Position numbers and translations under genes: made by a program. Below, in pieces: positions 31,509 to 40,029 of a stretch of DNA of 64,000 nt (the first letter of the stretch is position 1; each line of letters opens with the position of its first letter). The stretch spans positions 22,025-86,024 of the forward strand of contig JAQWNM010000017.1 in the NCBI GenBank assembly GCA_029268615.1. Direction: 5' to 3'. The notes under the pieces were generated by a model. It was given only the letters and a program-made list of their open reading frames with translations. It was not told where the DNA came from and searched no databases. Source of the DNA: SAR86 cluster bacterium (GTDB lineage: Bacteria > Pseudomonadota > Gammaproteobacteria > Magnimaribacterales > Magnimaribacteraceae).

Positions 31509-34192
31509 TTAGATCCGACCCCAATTTCTACATCCAAAGGTACGGTTAAATCTGCAGCATTTTTCATAGAGTTAATAAGGCCATCAGAGGTTTCTTTAAT
31601 ATCAGACTCTTTTACTTCTAGCACAAGCTCATCATGGACTTGCATGATAATTTTTGCATCCAGATTAGATGTTTCTAGCCATTGATAGAGTTTAATCATA
31701 GCCAACTTCATGATATCTGCAGCTGTACCTTGAACGGGTGCATTGATAGCAGCTCTTTCTGCAGCCTTCCTCCTCATTCCATTATTTCCATTAATTTCAG
31801 GCACATAAAGTCTTCTATTGTATAAAGTTTCAACAAAGCCTTTCTCTTTAGCTTTATTTTTTGTTTCTTCCATGTACTCTCTCACTCCAGGGTATCTCGA
31901 AAAATAGGTTTCAATGTAGTCAGATGCTAAATTTCTATTAATTCCTAATTGTTTCCCGAGACCGAAAGCAGAAATACCATATATCAAACCAAAGTTTATA
32001 GCCTTTGCACTTCTTCTCTGATCAGAAGTTACTTTATCTAGTTTTGATCCAAATACTTCGCTAGCTGTTGAAGTATGAATATCTTCTCCATTCTTGAAGG
32101 CCCCTATTAAATTTTGATCTTTAGACATATGGGCCATTATTCTCAGTTCTATTTGAGAATAATCAGCAGAAACAAGAGAGAATCCATTAGGGGCTTCAAA
32201 TGCTTGTCTTATTCTACGACCATCTTCTGTTTTTATAGGAATATTTTGTAAATTTGGGTCTGAAGAAGAAAGTCTTCCTGTTGTAGTAACTGCCTGATGA
32301 TAGGAAGTATGAACCCTATTAGTAGATTTTGAAATTTGCAAAGGTAATTTATCTGTGTAAGTTTGTTTGAGTTTATTTAAAGATCGATGCTCTAGGATTA
32401 CCTTCGGTAATTCAAAATCTTCAGCAAGAAGTTGCAAAACATTCTCCGCTGTGGAAGGTTGCCCGCCAGGAGTTTTTTGTTTAACAGGGTACTTTAACTT
32501 TTCATAGAAAATCTCCTGAAGCTGTTTGGGCGACCCTAGATTAAATTCTTCTCCAGCCATTTCAAAAGCTTTATGACTTAGAACTTCGATTCTCTTAGCT
32601 AAATCTTTTGACTGAGCATCTAAGATTTTTGAGTTAAGATTTGTACCAGTCAGTTCCATATCCGAAAGGACTGGAACTAAAGGAAGTTCAATTTCTTCAA
32701 GTAAGTTATTAAGAGCAGGTTCTTTTTTTAATTTACTTTTTAATTTTTTATAGAGCCTTAAGGTAATATCTGCATCTTCAGCTGCGTATGTTTTTGCTTT
32801 CTCTATGGGTATTTCACCAAAAGTTTTTTGCTTTACTCCCTTACCAGCTATCTCTTCAAAAGTAATAGTTTTATGTTGAAGATATAGACCTGATAAAGCG
32901 TCTAAATTATGTCTAGAAGCAGTACTATTGTATATATAGCTCATGAGCATAGTGTCATTTTCTATTCCATTAATTTCTAAGCCATATCTAGAAAGGATAT
33001 TCATATCGAACTTAATATTTTGACCTATGATTTTCTTCGAATTAATAAGAGGTTTAAGTTTATTAATAACTAGATCGCGATCTAGTTGCAAAGGCGCTGA
33101 ATCCACAGTATGACCAAAAGGTATATAAATAGCTGAACCTTTTTCACCTGATAGAGAAATACCAACTAAGCTAGCCGTAGTGTAATCAAGGCCTGAAGTT
33201 TCTGTATCTAGAGCAATTACTTTATATTTTGAAAGTTTATTAATCCATTGGTCTAATTTCTTTTCTTCCACTATTAGTTCATATTCATTAGTAGAATTTT
33301 TTGAGTTTGAATAGTTAAGGCCTGCATTATTTTTTTCATCAAGCCACACTTTAAATTCAAGCTCAGAGAAGATTTTCTGTAAAGTATTATTATCAGGTTT
33401 TTGAACTCGAAGGTCGTTTATTCCAATATCAAGGTTCACATCTGTTTTTATAGTTACTAGCTCTTTGGAGAGCTTTAGTTGACTTATTCCGCTGCGCAGA
33501 TTCTCGCCAACTTTGCCTTCTATTTTCTCGGAGTTATTGATAATACAATCTAGATCATTGTATTCATTTATCCACTTCACAGCAGTCTTAGGGCCAACCT
33601 TATCAACTCCCGGTACGTTATCAGATGTATCTCCTACAAGAGCAAGGTAATCAATTATTTGATCAGGCCTGACTCCAAATTTATTCTTTACACCTTTTTC
33701 ATCAAGAAGCTCATCTTTCATTGTGTTAACAACTACAACATTTTTACAAACTAATTGAGTCATATCCTTATCTCCGCTTGAGATTACAGTATCCTTTTTA
33801 CTATTTTTGGCTTGATCAGCTAATGTGCCAATCACATCATCAGCCTCTACTCCCTCTATAACCAGAATTTTTATTCCCATCGCTTGAATAATTTCATGAA
33901 GTGGATTTATTTGGAGCACTAGGTCTTCTGGCATTGGCGGTCTATTGGCCTTATATTCTGAATACATTTCGTGACGAAAATTTTTTCCTTTCGCATCAAA
34001 AATAACTGCTATTGGGCTTGCTGGATGATCTGTAAGAATCTTTTTTATCATATTGATGACACCTTTAATAGCTCCAGTAGGTTGGCCTTTCGAAGAAGTC
34101 AAAGGAGGCATAGCATGATAAGCTCTGTAGAGATAAGAAGATCCATCTATAAGGATAATGGGATCTTTTTCTAGCGATTTATCTTGAGACAT
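31490..34192 (-). CDS. polA: DNA polymerase I
   Basis: Repair and Okazaki-fragment polymerase of 900 aa with three domains: N-terminal 5'-3' exonuclease (ILIDGSSYLYRAYHA, VEADDVIGTLA, GDTSDNVPGV), a 3'-5' proofreading domain with ALDTETSGLD (DxE intact, so proofreading is likely active), and the polymerase domain with SADYSQIELRIMAHMS (motif A), RRSAKAINFGLIYG (motif B) and QVHDELVLEV (motif C). The gene sits upstream of dsbB, overlapping its start, and downstream of a structured intergenic region and engB. Confidence 0.97.
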   Translation of the reverse strand: MSQDKSLEKDPIILIDGSSYLYRAYHAMPPLTSSKGQPTGAIKGVINMIKKILTDHPASPIAVIFDAKGKNFRHEMYSEYKANRPPMPEDLVLQINPLHEIIQAMGIKILVIEGVEADDVIGTLADQAKNSKKDTVISSGDKDMTQLVCKNVVVVNTMKDELLDEKGVKNKFGVRPDQIIDYLALVGDTSDNVPGVDKVGPKTAVKWINEYNDLDCIINNSEKIEGKVGENLRSGISQLKLSKELVTIKTDVNLDIGINDLRVQKPDNNTLQKIFSELEFKVWLDEKNNAGLNYSNSKNSTNEYELIVEEKKLDQWINKLSKYKVIALDTETSGLDYTTASLVGISLSGEKGSAIYIPFGHTVDSAPLQLDRDLVINKLKPLINSKKIIGQNIKFDMNILSRYGLEINGIENDTMLMSYIYNSTASRHNLDALSGLYLQHKTITFEEIAGKGVKQKTFGEIPIEKAKTYAAEDADITLRLYKKLKSKLKKEPALNNLLEEIELPLVPVLSDMELTGTNLNSKILDAQSKDLAKRIEVLSHKAFEMAGEEFNLGSPKQLQEIFYEKLKYPVKQKTPGGQPSTAENVLQLLAEDFELPKVILEHRSLNKLKQTYTDKLPLQISKSTNRVHTSYHQAVTTTGRLSSSDPNLQNIPIKTEDGRRIRQAFEAPNGFSLVSADYSQIELRIMAHMSKDQNLIGAFKNGEDIHTSTASEVFGSKLDKVTSDQRRSAKAINFGLIYGISAFGLGKQLGINRNLASDYIETYFSRYPGVREYMEETKNKAKEKGFVETLYNRRLYVPEINGNNGMRRKAAERAAINAPVQGTAADIMKLAMIKLYQWLETSNLDAKIIMQVHDELVLEVKESDIKETSDGLINSMKNAADLTVPLDVEIGVGSNWDQAH

Positions 34193-34258
34193 ATATTTAG
34201 TATTTTATATTTTTTATTCCATTTGAACTTTTTTAAATTCTCAATGTCCTAATTAGTA

Positions 34259-34347
34259 TCATACATGTTTGTTTGTATGACTCCTTGGAATAAGTAAGGA
34301 GCCAAAGAAAACCCCAAATGTTAACCCCAAGGCATTTGGGGATTTTT
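34259..34347 (+). ncRNA. Candidate small RNA between polA and engB (three consecutive hairpins)
   Basis: Three inverted repeats follow one another in this gap: TCATACA/TGTATGA (34259-34280), CTCCTT/AAGGAG (34281-34301) and CCCCAAATG/CATTTGGGG (34312-34341). The last is followed by ATTTTT on the plus strand, a Rho-independent terminator. Enterobacteria encode Spot 42 (spf) and Pseudomonas a small RNA between polA and engB, so position supports an RNA gene. The third hairpin could instead terminate engB on the minus strand, which has TTTTCTTT after it. Strand and start are therefore uncertain, and no sequence similarity to Spot 42 is claimed. Confidence 0.4.
34312..34347. terminator. Bidirectional hairpin terminator downstream of engB
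   Basis: A perfect 9-bp stem CCCCAAATG / CATTTGGGG with a 12-base loop. T-rich tracts follow on both strands (ATTTTTCATTTT on plus, TTTTCTTT on minus). On the minus strand it ends engB 5 bases after the engB stop and before polA. On the plus strand it would end the candidate small RNA. Confidence 0.75.
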
Positions 34348-34958
34348 CATTTTGAATTGTCCAGCCAATCATTTAACTTGTCTTGTAATAAATTAAGGCC
34401 ATATTTTTTTTTAGCAGAAAATACTATGACATTAGTATTTATTTTGAAATCTTCAAGAGCTTTAAGTATCTGAGTTTTAACTAACGAGGATTGACCTTTA
34501 GAGATTTTATCTGATTTATTTAAGACAATTTGTACAGGCGTATTTGTTTGTTCACACCAATTTATTAATATTAAATCAGATTCTTTTAAAGGATGTCTTA
34601 TATCCATTATAATTACTAAGCCCTTTAGAGATTTTCTTTTACTAAGATAATTATTTATTAAAAAACCCCACTTCTTTCTTTCTTGTTTTGAGACTTTAGC
34701 AAACCCATAACCGGGTAAGTCTATGACCCTAATTGCATGATTTTCTTCGAGACTAAATACATTTAAACTCTGTGTCCTGCCGGGTGTCTTACTAGTCCTA
34801 GCTAAGTTTTTATTATTAGCGAGCGCGTTCAAAACACTAGATTTTCCTGAATTAGATCTTCCGCATAGAGCAACTTCACTTCCAGTATCTTTTGGAAGAG
34901 AAGCAACTTCTAGAGCGCTCAATAGAAAATTTATGTTAACAAAGATATTTTTTTCCAT
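34347..34958 (-). CDS. engB: Ribosome biogenesis GTPase YsxC/EngB
   Basis: Small essential-type GTPase (203 aa) implicated in 50S assembly. It has G1 GRSNSGKSSVLNAL, G2 TSKTPGRTQ, G3 DLPGYGFAKV, G4 NKSDKISKGQ and a G5-like FSAKKKYGLN. The arrangement polA-(small RNA)-engB is conserved in gammaproteobacteria, although in E. coli the genes converge whereas here both are on the minus strand. It is divergent from the cytochrome c4 gene across 85 bases. Confidence 0.95.
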   Translation of the reverse strand: MEKNIFVNINFLLSALEVASLPKDTGSEVALCGRSNSGKSSVLNALANNKNLARTSKTPGRTQSLNVFSLEENHAIRVIDLPGYGFAKVSKQERKKWGFLINNYLSKRKSLKGLVIIMDIRHPLKESDLILINWCEQTNTPVQIVLNKSDKISKGQSSLVKTQILKALEDFKINTNVIVFSAKKKYGLNLLQDKLNDWLDNSK

Positions 34959-34999
34959 CGTTTTTAAAGTAAATGAAAGAAACTGCTAGAATGTTAGTA

Positions 35000-35005
35000 T
35001 ATAAT
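35000..35005 (+). promoter_or_regulatory. Candidate -10 of the cytochrome c4 promoter
   Basis: A perfect TATAAT lies 39 bases before the ATG of the cytochrome c4 gene in the gap divergent from engB. No convincing -35 is seen at 17 bases; the nearest TTGACA-like sequence is poor. It is listed only because the hexamer is exact and the position fits. Confidence 0.3.
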
Positions 35006-35043
35006 TCTTGTTCCGCTCAATGTGATTTTTATAAACTTATTGT

Positions 35044-35640
35044 ATGTTGTTAAGAATTTTAATACTCATAGTTCTCTCTTCAAGTGTTCTTGGAGAGGGC
35101 GTTGCTTCAAATGGAAAAGAAAAGGTAGCAGCTTGTGTTGCTTGTCACGGGGCTGATGGAAATAGTCTAGTAGGAATTTGGCCAACTTTAGCAGCTCAAA
35201 ATGAGAAATATTTACTAGGTCAATTAAGGAACATCCAATCAGGAAAAAGAGTGATAATAGAAATGACAGGTCTACTAGACGATCTGAACGAACAAGACTT
35301 GGCAGATATCTCTGCATATTTTGCTAGTCAAAATAATATAAATGGAACAACAAGCGAAAAGTATCTTGATTTAGGGTCAAAATTATATTATTCAGGTAGT
35401 ATAGAAAAAGGTATTCCTGCTTGTACTGCTTGTCATTCACCTTCAGGAAAAGGAAACGCCCTTGCAGGGTACCCTTCGTTGGGCGGACAGAAAAAAGAGT
35501 ATTTGGATAAAACATTAAAAGAATATAGATCTGGAAAAAGATCAGGTAATGAACAAGCCCTGATAATGCAAAGTGTTTCTTCTAAATTAAATGACGCAGA
35601 GATCGAAGCTCTAGCAAACTTTATACATGGCTTATACTAA
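35044..35640 (+). CDS. Diheme cytochrome c4
   Basis: Periplasmic two-domain c-type cytochrome, a likely electron donor to the aa3 oxidase. The N-terminal signal peptide (LLRILILIVLSSSVLG) is followed by two tandem cytochrome c domains with heme motifs CVACH at residues 31-35 and CTACH at 127-131. Each is followed by a distal Met region (VIIEMTGLL; ALIMQSVSSKL). The 198-aa length and the internal repeat are those of cytochrome c4. Its place beside engB and a dsbA gene matches Pseudomonas gene order. Confidence 0.92.
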   Translation: MLLRILILIVLSSSVLGEGVASNGKEKVAACVACHGADGNSLVGIWPTLAAQNEKYLLGQLRNIQSGKRVIIEMTGLLDDLNEQDLADISAYFASQNNINGTTSEKYLDLGSKLYYSGSIEKGIPACTACHSPSGKGNALAGYPSLGGQKKEYLDKTLKEYRSGKRSGNEQALIMQSVSSKLNDAEIEALANFIHGLY

Positions 35641-35647
35641 TAATAAG

Positions 35648-36331
35648 ATGATTTCGTGTAGATTTATTTTTTTTGTATCTTTATTTTTGTTGATGTCATG
35701 CAATGACAATCAAGTTAAAAATACTTCAATCATTCAATCTAGCCTAGATAATAAGAGTCCTTATCAGGAAGGAATCCATTATGAGTCACTAGATAAACCT
35801 TTTGCCACTAGAGATCCTTCCAAGGTAGAAATAATTGAATTTTTTTGGTTTTCATGTGGGCATTGTTATAACTTTGAGAGATATATAAAAGCTTGGAAAC
35901 AAGGATTGGCAGAAGATATAGATTTTTATAGATCTCATATTACTTGGAATGCTCAAGCAGAGACTCAAGCTAGGATTATGTATGCAGCTAGGGCTTTAGG
36001 GGTTGAAGAGGAGGCTGTTGCAGGTGTTTTTCATTCTATACATATAGAAAATCAATTGATGACTGGTCAGTCAGAGGTAGAAAGTTTTTTTAGAGGCTTA
36101 GGAATTTCAACAGAAAAATATAGAGCTATTAATTCTTCTTTTGGTGTAAATAATGCTTTAAGCCAAGCCAATAAAAGAATGAGAGGTTATGATCTAAGAA
36201 GTGTTCCTGCATTTACAGTAAATGGTAAATATAAAGTTGTCCCTACAAATGATTTAAGTTCGACAGAACTATTGAAAGTTTTAGATTTCTTAATTGAAAA
36301 AGAGAAGCTTTATTTAGCAAAAAAAGATTAG
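35648..36331 (+). CDS. dsbA: DsbA-like thiol:disulfide interchange protein, predicted lipoprotein
   Basis: Thioredoxin-fold oxidase that introduces disulfides into secreted proteins. The active site CGHC is at residues 70-73 in FFWFSCGHCYNFERY, and the cis-Pro loop is RSVPAFTVNG. The chosen ATG (35648) gives a short signal ending in LFLLMSC, a lipobox-like cleavage site, so the protein may be anchored to a membrane by lipid rather than free as E. coli DsbA is. An upstream ATG at 35627 overlaps the cytochrome gene and weakens the signal. DsbB is at 31.0 kb. Confidence 0.88.
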   Translation: MISCRFIFFVSLFLLMSCNDNQVKNTSIIQSSLDNKSPYQEGIHYESLDKPFATRDPSKVEIIEFFWFSCGHCYNFERYIKAWKQGLAEDIDFYRSHITWNAQAETQARIMYAARALGVEEEAVAGVFHSIHIENQLMTGQSEVESFFRGLGISTEKYRAINSSFGVNNALSQANKRMRGYDLRSVPAFTVNGKYKVVPTNDLSSTELLKVLDFLIEKEKLYLAKKD

Positions 36332-36344
36332 AGAATTTATCCGA

Positions 36345-37166
36345 ATGGGCTTTCCAATTTCTCCTATCTTTATACCGGCTAATCGCTTGGAATGGGTAGA
36401 AAAGGTAAATAACTCTAATGCAGATGGTATTATCTTTGATTTAGAAGACGCCATTCCTAACGACGAAAAGGATTCAGCAAGAAATGATCTTTTTAAATTT
36501 TTAGAACAACATAATACTGAAATCACTTATATCATCCGCATAAATGATTTAAAAACTGAAGCAGGCGTAAAAGATTTAGACCTTCTAAGAAGTTCTTCTC
36601 TTATAAACCCTTTAATAATGGTTCCGAAAATAGAAGGGCCGGAAGATTTATCGAAAATTAATTTAACCTTAAGATTTATTGCATTAATAGAATCCCCTCT
36701 AGGATTGAGAAACTTAAAAAGTATAGCCGATGAAATTAAGGTAGAAGCATTTGCTTTTGGGCCTGCCGATATGAGTAAATCTTTAGGGAGTTCAATGGAC
36801 TGGTCTTCGTTGTTATTTTACAGAACAGCAATTATCCTAGAAAGTAGCATTAAAAATATACACCCTATTGATGGTCCTTTCATGGATGTCTCTTCAGAAA
36901 ATGGTTTAAGGGAAGAATGCAAACTCTCAAAATCATTAGGTTTTAAAAGTAAAATAGCAATTCACCCAAGTCAAGTAGATATCATCAGAGAAATCTTTCT
37001 GCCTTCAAGTCAAGAAATAAGAGAAGCCAAAGATCTGATCAAGAAGTTTTATGATTCTGGAAAGGGAGTAATTTCTATAGACGGCCAAATGATTGATAAA
37101 CCCCTAGTAGAAATTATGGAAAAAAAATTAATATTAGCTGGTTTAGATCCAAAAAAACTTATTTAA
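36345..37166 (+). CDS. CitE-like HpcH/HpaI-family lyase
   Basis: TIM-barrel CoA-ester lyase family (citrate lyase beta, malyl-CoA or citramalyl-CoA lyase). Visible are PIFIPANRLEWVEK, the DGIIFDLEDAIPNDEK block that binds substrate, the Mg2+ ligand Glu in LIESPLGL and Asp in FGPADMSKSLG. Length 273 aa fits the stand-alone CitE-like group; no citrate lyase alpha or gamma subunit is nearby. A MaoC hydratase follows 15 bases later, a pairing seen where mesaconyl-CoA or methylmalyl-CoA-type esters are handled. The exact substrate is unknown. First gene of a four-gene plus-strand run. Confidence 0.82.
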   Translation: MGFPISPIFIPANRLEWVEKVNNSNADGIIFDLEDAIPNDEKDSARNDLFKFLEQHNTEITYIIRINDLKTEAGVKDLDLLRSSSLINPLIMVPKIEGPEDLSKINLTLRFIALIESPLGLRNLKSIADEIKVEAFAFGPADMSKSLGSSMDWSSLLFYRTAIILESSIKNIHPIDGPFMDVSSENGLREECKLSKSLGFKSKIAIHPSQVDIIREIFLPSSQEIREAKDLIKKFYDSGKGVISIDGQMIDKPLVEIMEKKLILAGLDPKKLI

Positions 37167-37181
37167 AGATAGAGGTGTTTA

Positions 37182-37700
37182 ATGGTTAAAAAGACAAAAG
37201 AAGTAGGCCCAAGAAGATACAGAGAAAGTTTTGGTAGATATTTTGAAGAGTTTACAGTTGGAGATATTTATGAGCATAGGCCAGGCAGAACTATTACACA
37301 GTCAGATAACACTTGGTTTACTCTGCTTACAATGAATCAGCACCCAATTCATTTTGACGAAGAGTTTGGTAAAGGTTCAGAATTTGGCAGAACTCTCGTT
37401 GTCAGCCCATTTACAATAGCACTCATGGTAGGTATGAGTGTAAGTGATATTAGTCAAAAAGCAGTAGCAAATTTAGGATGGACAGATATCGTACTTCCTC
37501 ACCCTCTATATGTTGGAGATACATTGTATGCTGAGTCTGAAGTTATAGAACTTAGAGAATCAAAATCAAGAAAGGATGATGGAATAGTAACAGTTAAAAC
37601 ATTAGGAAAAAATCAAGATGATATTCTTGTTGCGTCATTTCTTAGATCTGCATTAATTCCTAAAACTGGAAAGGCAGTTGAGGATAAAATTAACTACTAA
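37182..37700 (+). CDS. MaoC-family acyl-CoA hydratase
   Basis: Hot-dog fold hydratase. The active-site segment LLTMNQHPIHFDEEFG (N52, H54, H57, D59) replaces the textbook GDxNPIH of R-specific enoyl-CoA hydratases. This N-x-HPxHxD form resembles the mesaconyl-CoA/methylmalyl-CoA hydratase branch. FGRTLVVSPFTIALMVGMSV is also MaoC-like. Length 172 aa. A good AGAGGTG ribosome site precedes the ATG. It lies between the CitE-like lyase and an acyl-CoA synthetase, which suggests consecutive steps on a CoA ester; this is inferred. Confidence 0.82.
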   Translation: MVKKTKEVGPRRYRESFGRYFEEFTVGDIYEHRPGRTITQSDNTWFTLLTMNQHPIHFDEEFGKGSEFGRTLVVSPFTIALMVGMSVSDISQKAVANLGWTDIVLPHPLYVGDTLYAESEVIELRESKSRKDDGIVTVKTLGKNQDDILVASFLRSALIPKTGKAVEDKINY

Positions 37701-37735
37701 TATACTTAAATAATAAAACTATAGTCAGGAGAAAT

Positions 37736-39355
37736 ATGGATATGCAATTTGCGTCACTTTGGGAGTCTACAGCAGATCAACTGGGAGATCATCCTGCTTT
37801 GGTTTGTGGTGATGTTGTTACAAGCTGGAAAGATTATGACGATAGAGCTGCAAGATTGGCAATGCTCTTGACTGAGAAAGGTCTTGGAGATGATTCAAAG
37901 GTAGGTATTTATCTTCATAATTGTAATGAATATTTGGAAGCCCAGTACAGTATTTTTAAAATAAAGGGAGTTCCTATTAATGTAAATTATCGTTATAAGG
38001 CCGATGAACTAACTTATTTATTAGATAATTGTGATGCTGAGGCAGTATTTTATCAGGCTTGTTACTCAGACCAGATTGATTTAATAAAATCTAATTTACC
38101 CAAAGTTAAGGTTTTTATTCAACTTGATGATAATACAAATCCATTACTAAGCGGCTCTGTGGATTACGATGAAGTGATAGCTGGCTATGAGCCTATGGAA
38201 AGGATAAGAAGATCGGGAGATAATATTTATATGTTGTACACCGGAGGCACAACAGGAATGCCTAAAGGTGTTATGTACCAACATGGCCCTTTTATTAATT
38301 CTATGTGTAAGACTCTTAAGGGAATGGGTTTTGATATGCCAGAAGATCCTAAAGATATAGGTAAAACCATTGACTCCTTAAAAGAGGCAAAAGCTTTACC
38401 GGTAAGCTTAGTTGCCTGTCCATTAATGCATGGGACTGGAATGTGGTTAGGTTCTTATCTTCCGTTGATTATGGGAGGATCAGTTGTCACTACTTCTAAT
38501 TTAGGTTTAGATTCTAACTTGTTATGGAAAGAAGTTGAGAGAAATAAAGCTACAAACATGACTATTGTAGGTGATGCTTTTGCCAGGCCATTATTAGATG
38601 AACTAGAATCCGCTAAGAATAAAGGGCAGCCTTACGATATATCTTCTCTTCAGTTAATGATTTCTAGCGGAGTTATGTGGAGTTCAGAGGTGAAAGATGG
38701 ACTACTTTCGCATCATGACATGGTCCTGATGGATGCTTTTGGTTCTACAGAAGGAGGCATGGGCAGTTCGATGTCCTCTAGAGATTCAAAACCTAAAACT
38801 GCTAAATTTTCTATAAACCCTGGAGTTATTATTATTAATGATAAAGGGGAGTCTGTAGAGCCAGGTTCTGGTGAACGCGGTAAGCTGGGATTAAGTGCAA
38901 TGGTACCTCTGGGTTACTATAAAGATCCCATTAAATCAGCGGAAACTTTTAAAGAACACAATGGAGTAAGATATAGTTTTCCTGGGGACTACGCCACAGT
39001 TGAACTTGATGGAACCATAAATCTTTTGGGGAGAGGAAGTAATTGTATAAATACAGCTGGAGAAAAAGTTTATCCAGAAGAAGTAGAAGAGGCTATAAAA
39101 CTCCATCCCAATATTTATGATTGTTTGGTAGTGGGACTTGAAGATAAAAGGTTTGGGCAGAAGGTAGTGGCCTTAGCTTCTTTCTCTGGAGAACAAGAGA
39201 TTTCTGAACAAGATCTCATCATCCACACTAGGGAACATTTAGCAGGATATAAACTTCCAAAAGATATAATCTTTGTAACAGAAGTTGAAAGGGCGCCTAA
39301 TGGCAAGGCTAACTATAAATGGGCTAAAGAGGAAGCTGAGTCTACTTTAAGCTAA
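37736..39355 (+). CDS. Acyl-CoA synthetase (AMP-forming, FadD/ANL superfamily)
   Basis: Activates a carboxylic acid to its CoA thioester through an acyl-adenylate. The P-loop motif YTGGTTGMPKGV, the aryl/acyl-binding region DAFGSTEGGMGS, the hinge motif GRGSNCINTAGEKVYPEEVE (read in parts) and the catalytic Lys in PNGKANYKWA are all present. Length 539 aa is usual. A clear AGGAG lies 6 bases before the ATG. The substrate acid is not identifiable; the context suggests an acid released by the oxygenase cluster downstream. Confidence 0.88.
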   Translation: MDMQFASLWESTADQLGDHPALVCGDVVTSWKDYDDRAARLAMLLTEKGLGDDSKVGIYLHNCNEYLEAQYSIFKIKGVPINVNYRYKADELTYLLDNCDAEAVFYQACYSDQIDLIKSNLPKVKVFIQLDDNTNPLLSGSVDYDEVIAGYEPMERIRRSGDNIYMLYTGGTTGMPKGVMYQHGPFINSMCKTLKGMGFDMPEDPKDIGKTIDSLKEAKALPVSLVACPLMHGTGMWLGSYLPLIMGGSVVTTSNLGLDSNLLWKEVERNKATNMTIVGDAFARPLLDELESAKNKGQPYDISSLQLMISSGVMWSSEVKDGLLSHHDMVLMDAFGSTEGGMGSSMSSRDSKPKTAKFSINPGVIIINDKGESVEPGSGERGKLGLSAMVPLGYYKDPIKSAETFKEHNGVRYSFPGDYATVELDGTINLLGRGSNCINTAGEKVYPEEVEEAIKLHPNIYDCLVVGLEDKRFGQKVVALASFSGEQEISEQDLIIHTREHLAGYKLPKDIIFVTEVERAPNGKANYKWAKEEAESTLS

Positions 39356-39366
39356 TTCATACTTTA

Positions 39367-40023
39367 ATGAAGGTATCTGAAGCAATTAAATCTAGAAAGA
39401 CAATTCGCTCTTTCTTGGATACTGCCGTAGAAAATTCTCTTATTAAATCTATTCTAGAAAAGGCGGCTAGAGCTCCTTCAGGAGGAAATCTGCAACCTTG
39501 GAGAATCTTTGTCCTTAATAAAGATTCCATGAGTAGATTTAAAGTCTATTTAAATAATAATTCTGAGCCAGATATTCCTGCCTATGATATTTATCCAAAA
39601 CAGCTAAAAGAGCCATATAGATCTTCAAGATATAAGGTCGGAGAAGATATGTATTCTTTGTTGGGAATAAAAAGAGAAGATAAAGCAGGTAGATTTGCTC
39701 AATTAGCAGAGAATTATAATTTTTTTGGCGCACCCGCAGCTTTTTTCTGTTTTATAGATAAACAAATGGGACCTCCGCAATGGTCAGACCTCGGCATGTT
39801 TTTACAGACATTTATGCTGTTAGCAAGAGAGGAAGGTTTAGATACATGTCCTCAAGAAGCCTGGGCAGTTAGACCAAAAGTAGTCACTGATTTTGTGGGT
39901 GCCGCCGAAGAGTTAATGTTATTTTGCGGCATGGCAATAGGCTATAGAAATAATAAAGCAAAGATAAACGATCTCAAGACTGAAAGAGAGCCCATCAACG
40001 ATTGGGCATATTTTATAGATTAA
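39367..40023 (+). CDS. Nitroreductase-family FMN oxidoreductase
   Basis: Flavoprotein of the nitroreductase superfamily (218 aa). FMN-binding residues are expected in SRKTIRSFLD and APSGGNLQPWRIFV at the N-terminus and in FCGMAIGYRN near the C-terminus; the ending EREPINDWAYF resembles the PnbA/NfnB group. Such enzymes reduce nitro groups, quinones or conjugated double bonds with NAD(P)H. It is 11 bases after the acyl-CoA synthetase and probably co-transcribed. The natural substrate is unknown. Confidence 0.82.
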   Translation: MKVSEAIKSRKTIRSFLDTAVENSLIKSILEKAARAPSGGNLQPWRIFVLNKDSMSRFKVYLNNNSEPDIPAYDIYPKQLKEPYRSSRYKVGEDMYSLLGIKREDKAGRFAQLAENYNFFGAPAAFFCFIDKQMGPPQWSDLGMFLQTFMLLAREEGLDTCPQEAWAVRPKVVTDFVGAAEELMLFCGMAIGYRNNKAKINDLKTEREPINDWAYFID

Positions 40024-40029
40024 ACCGTT

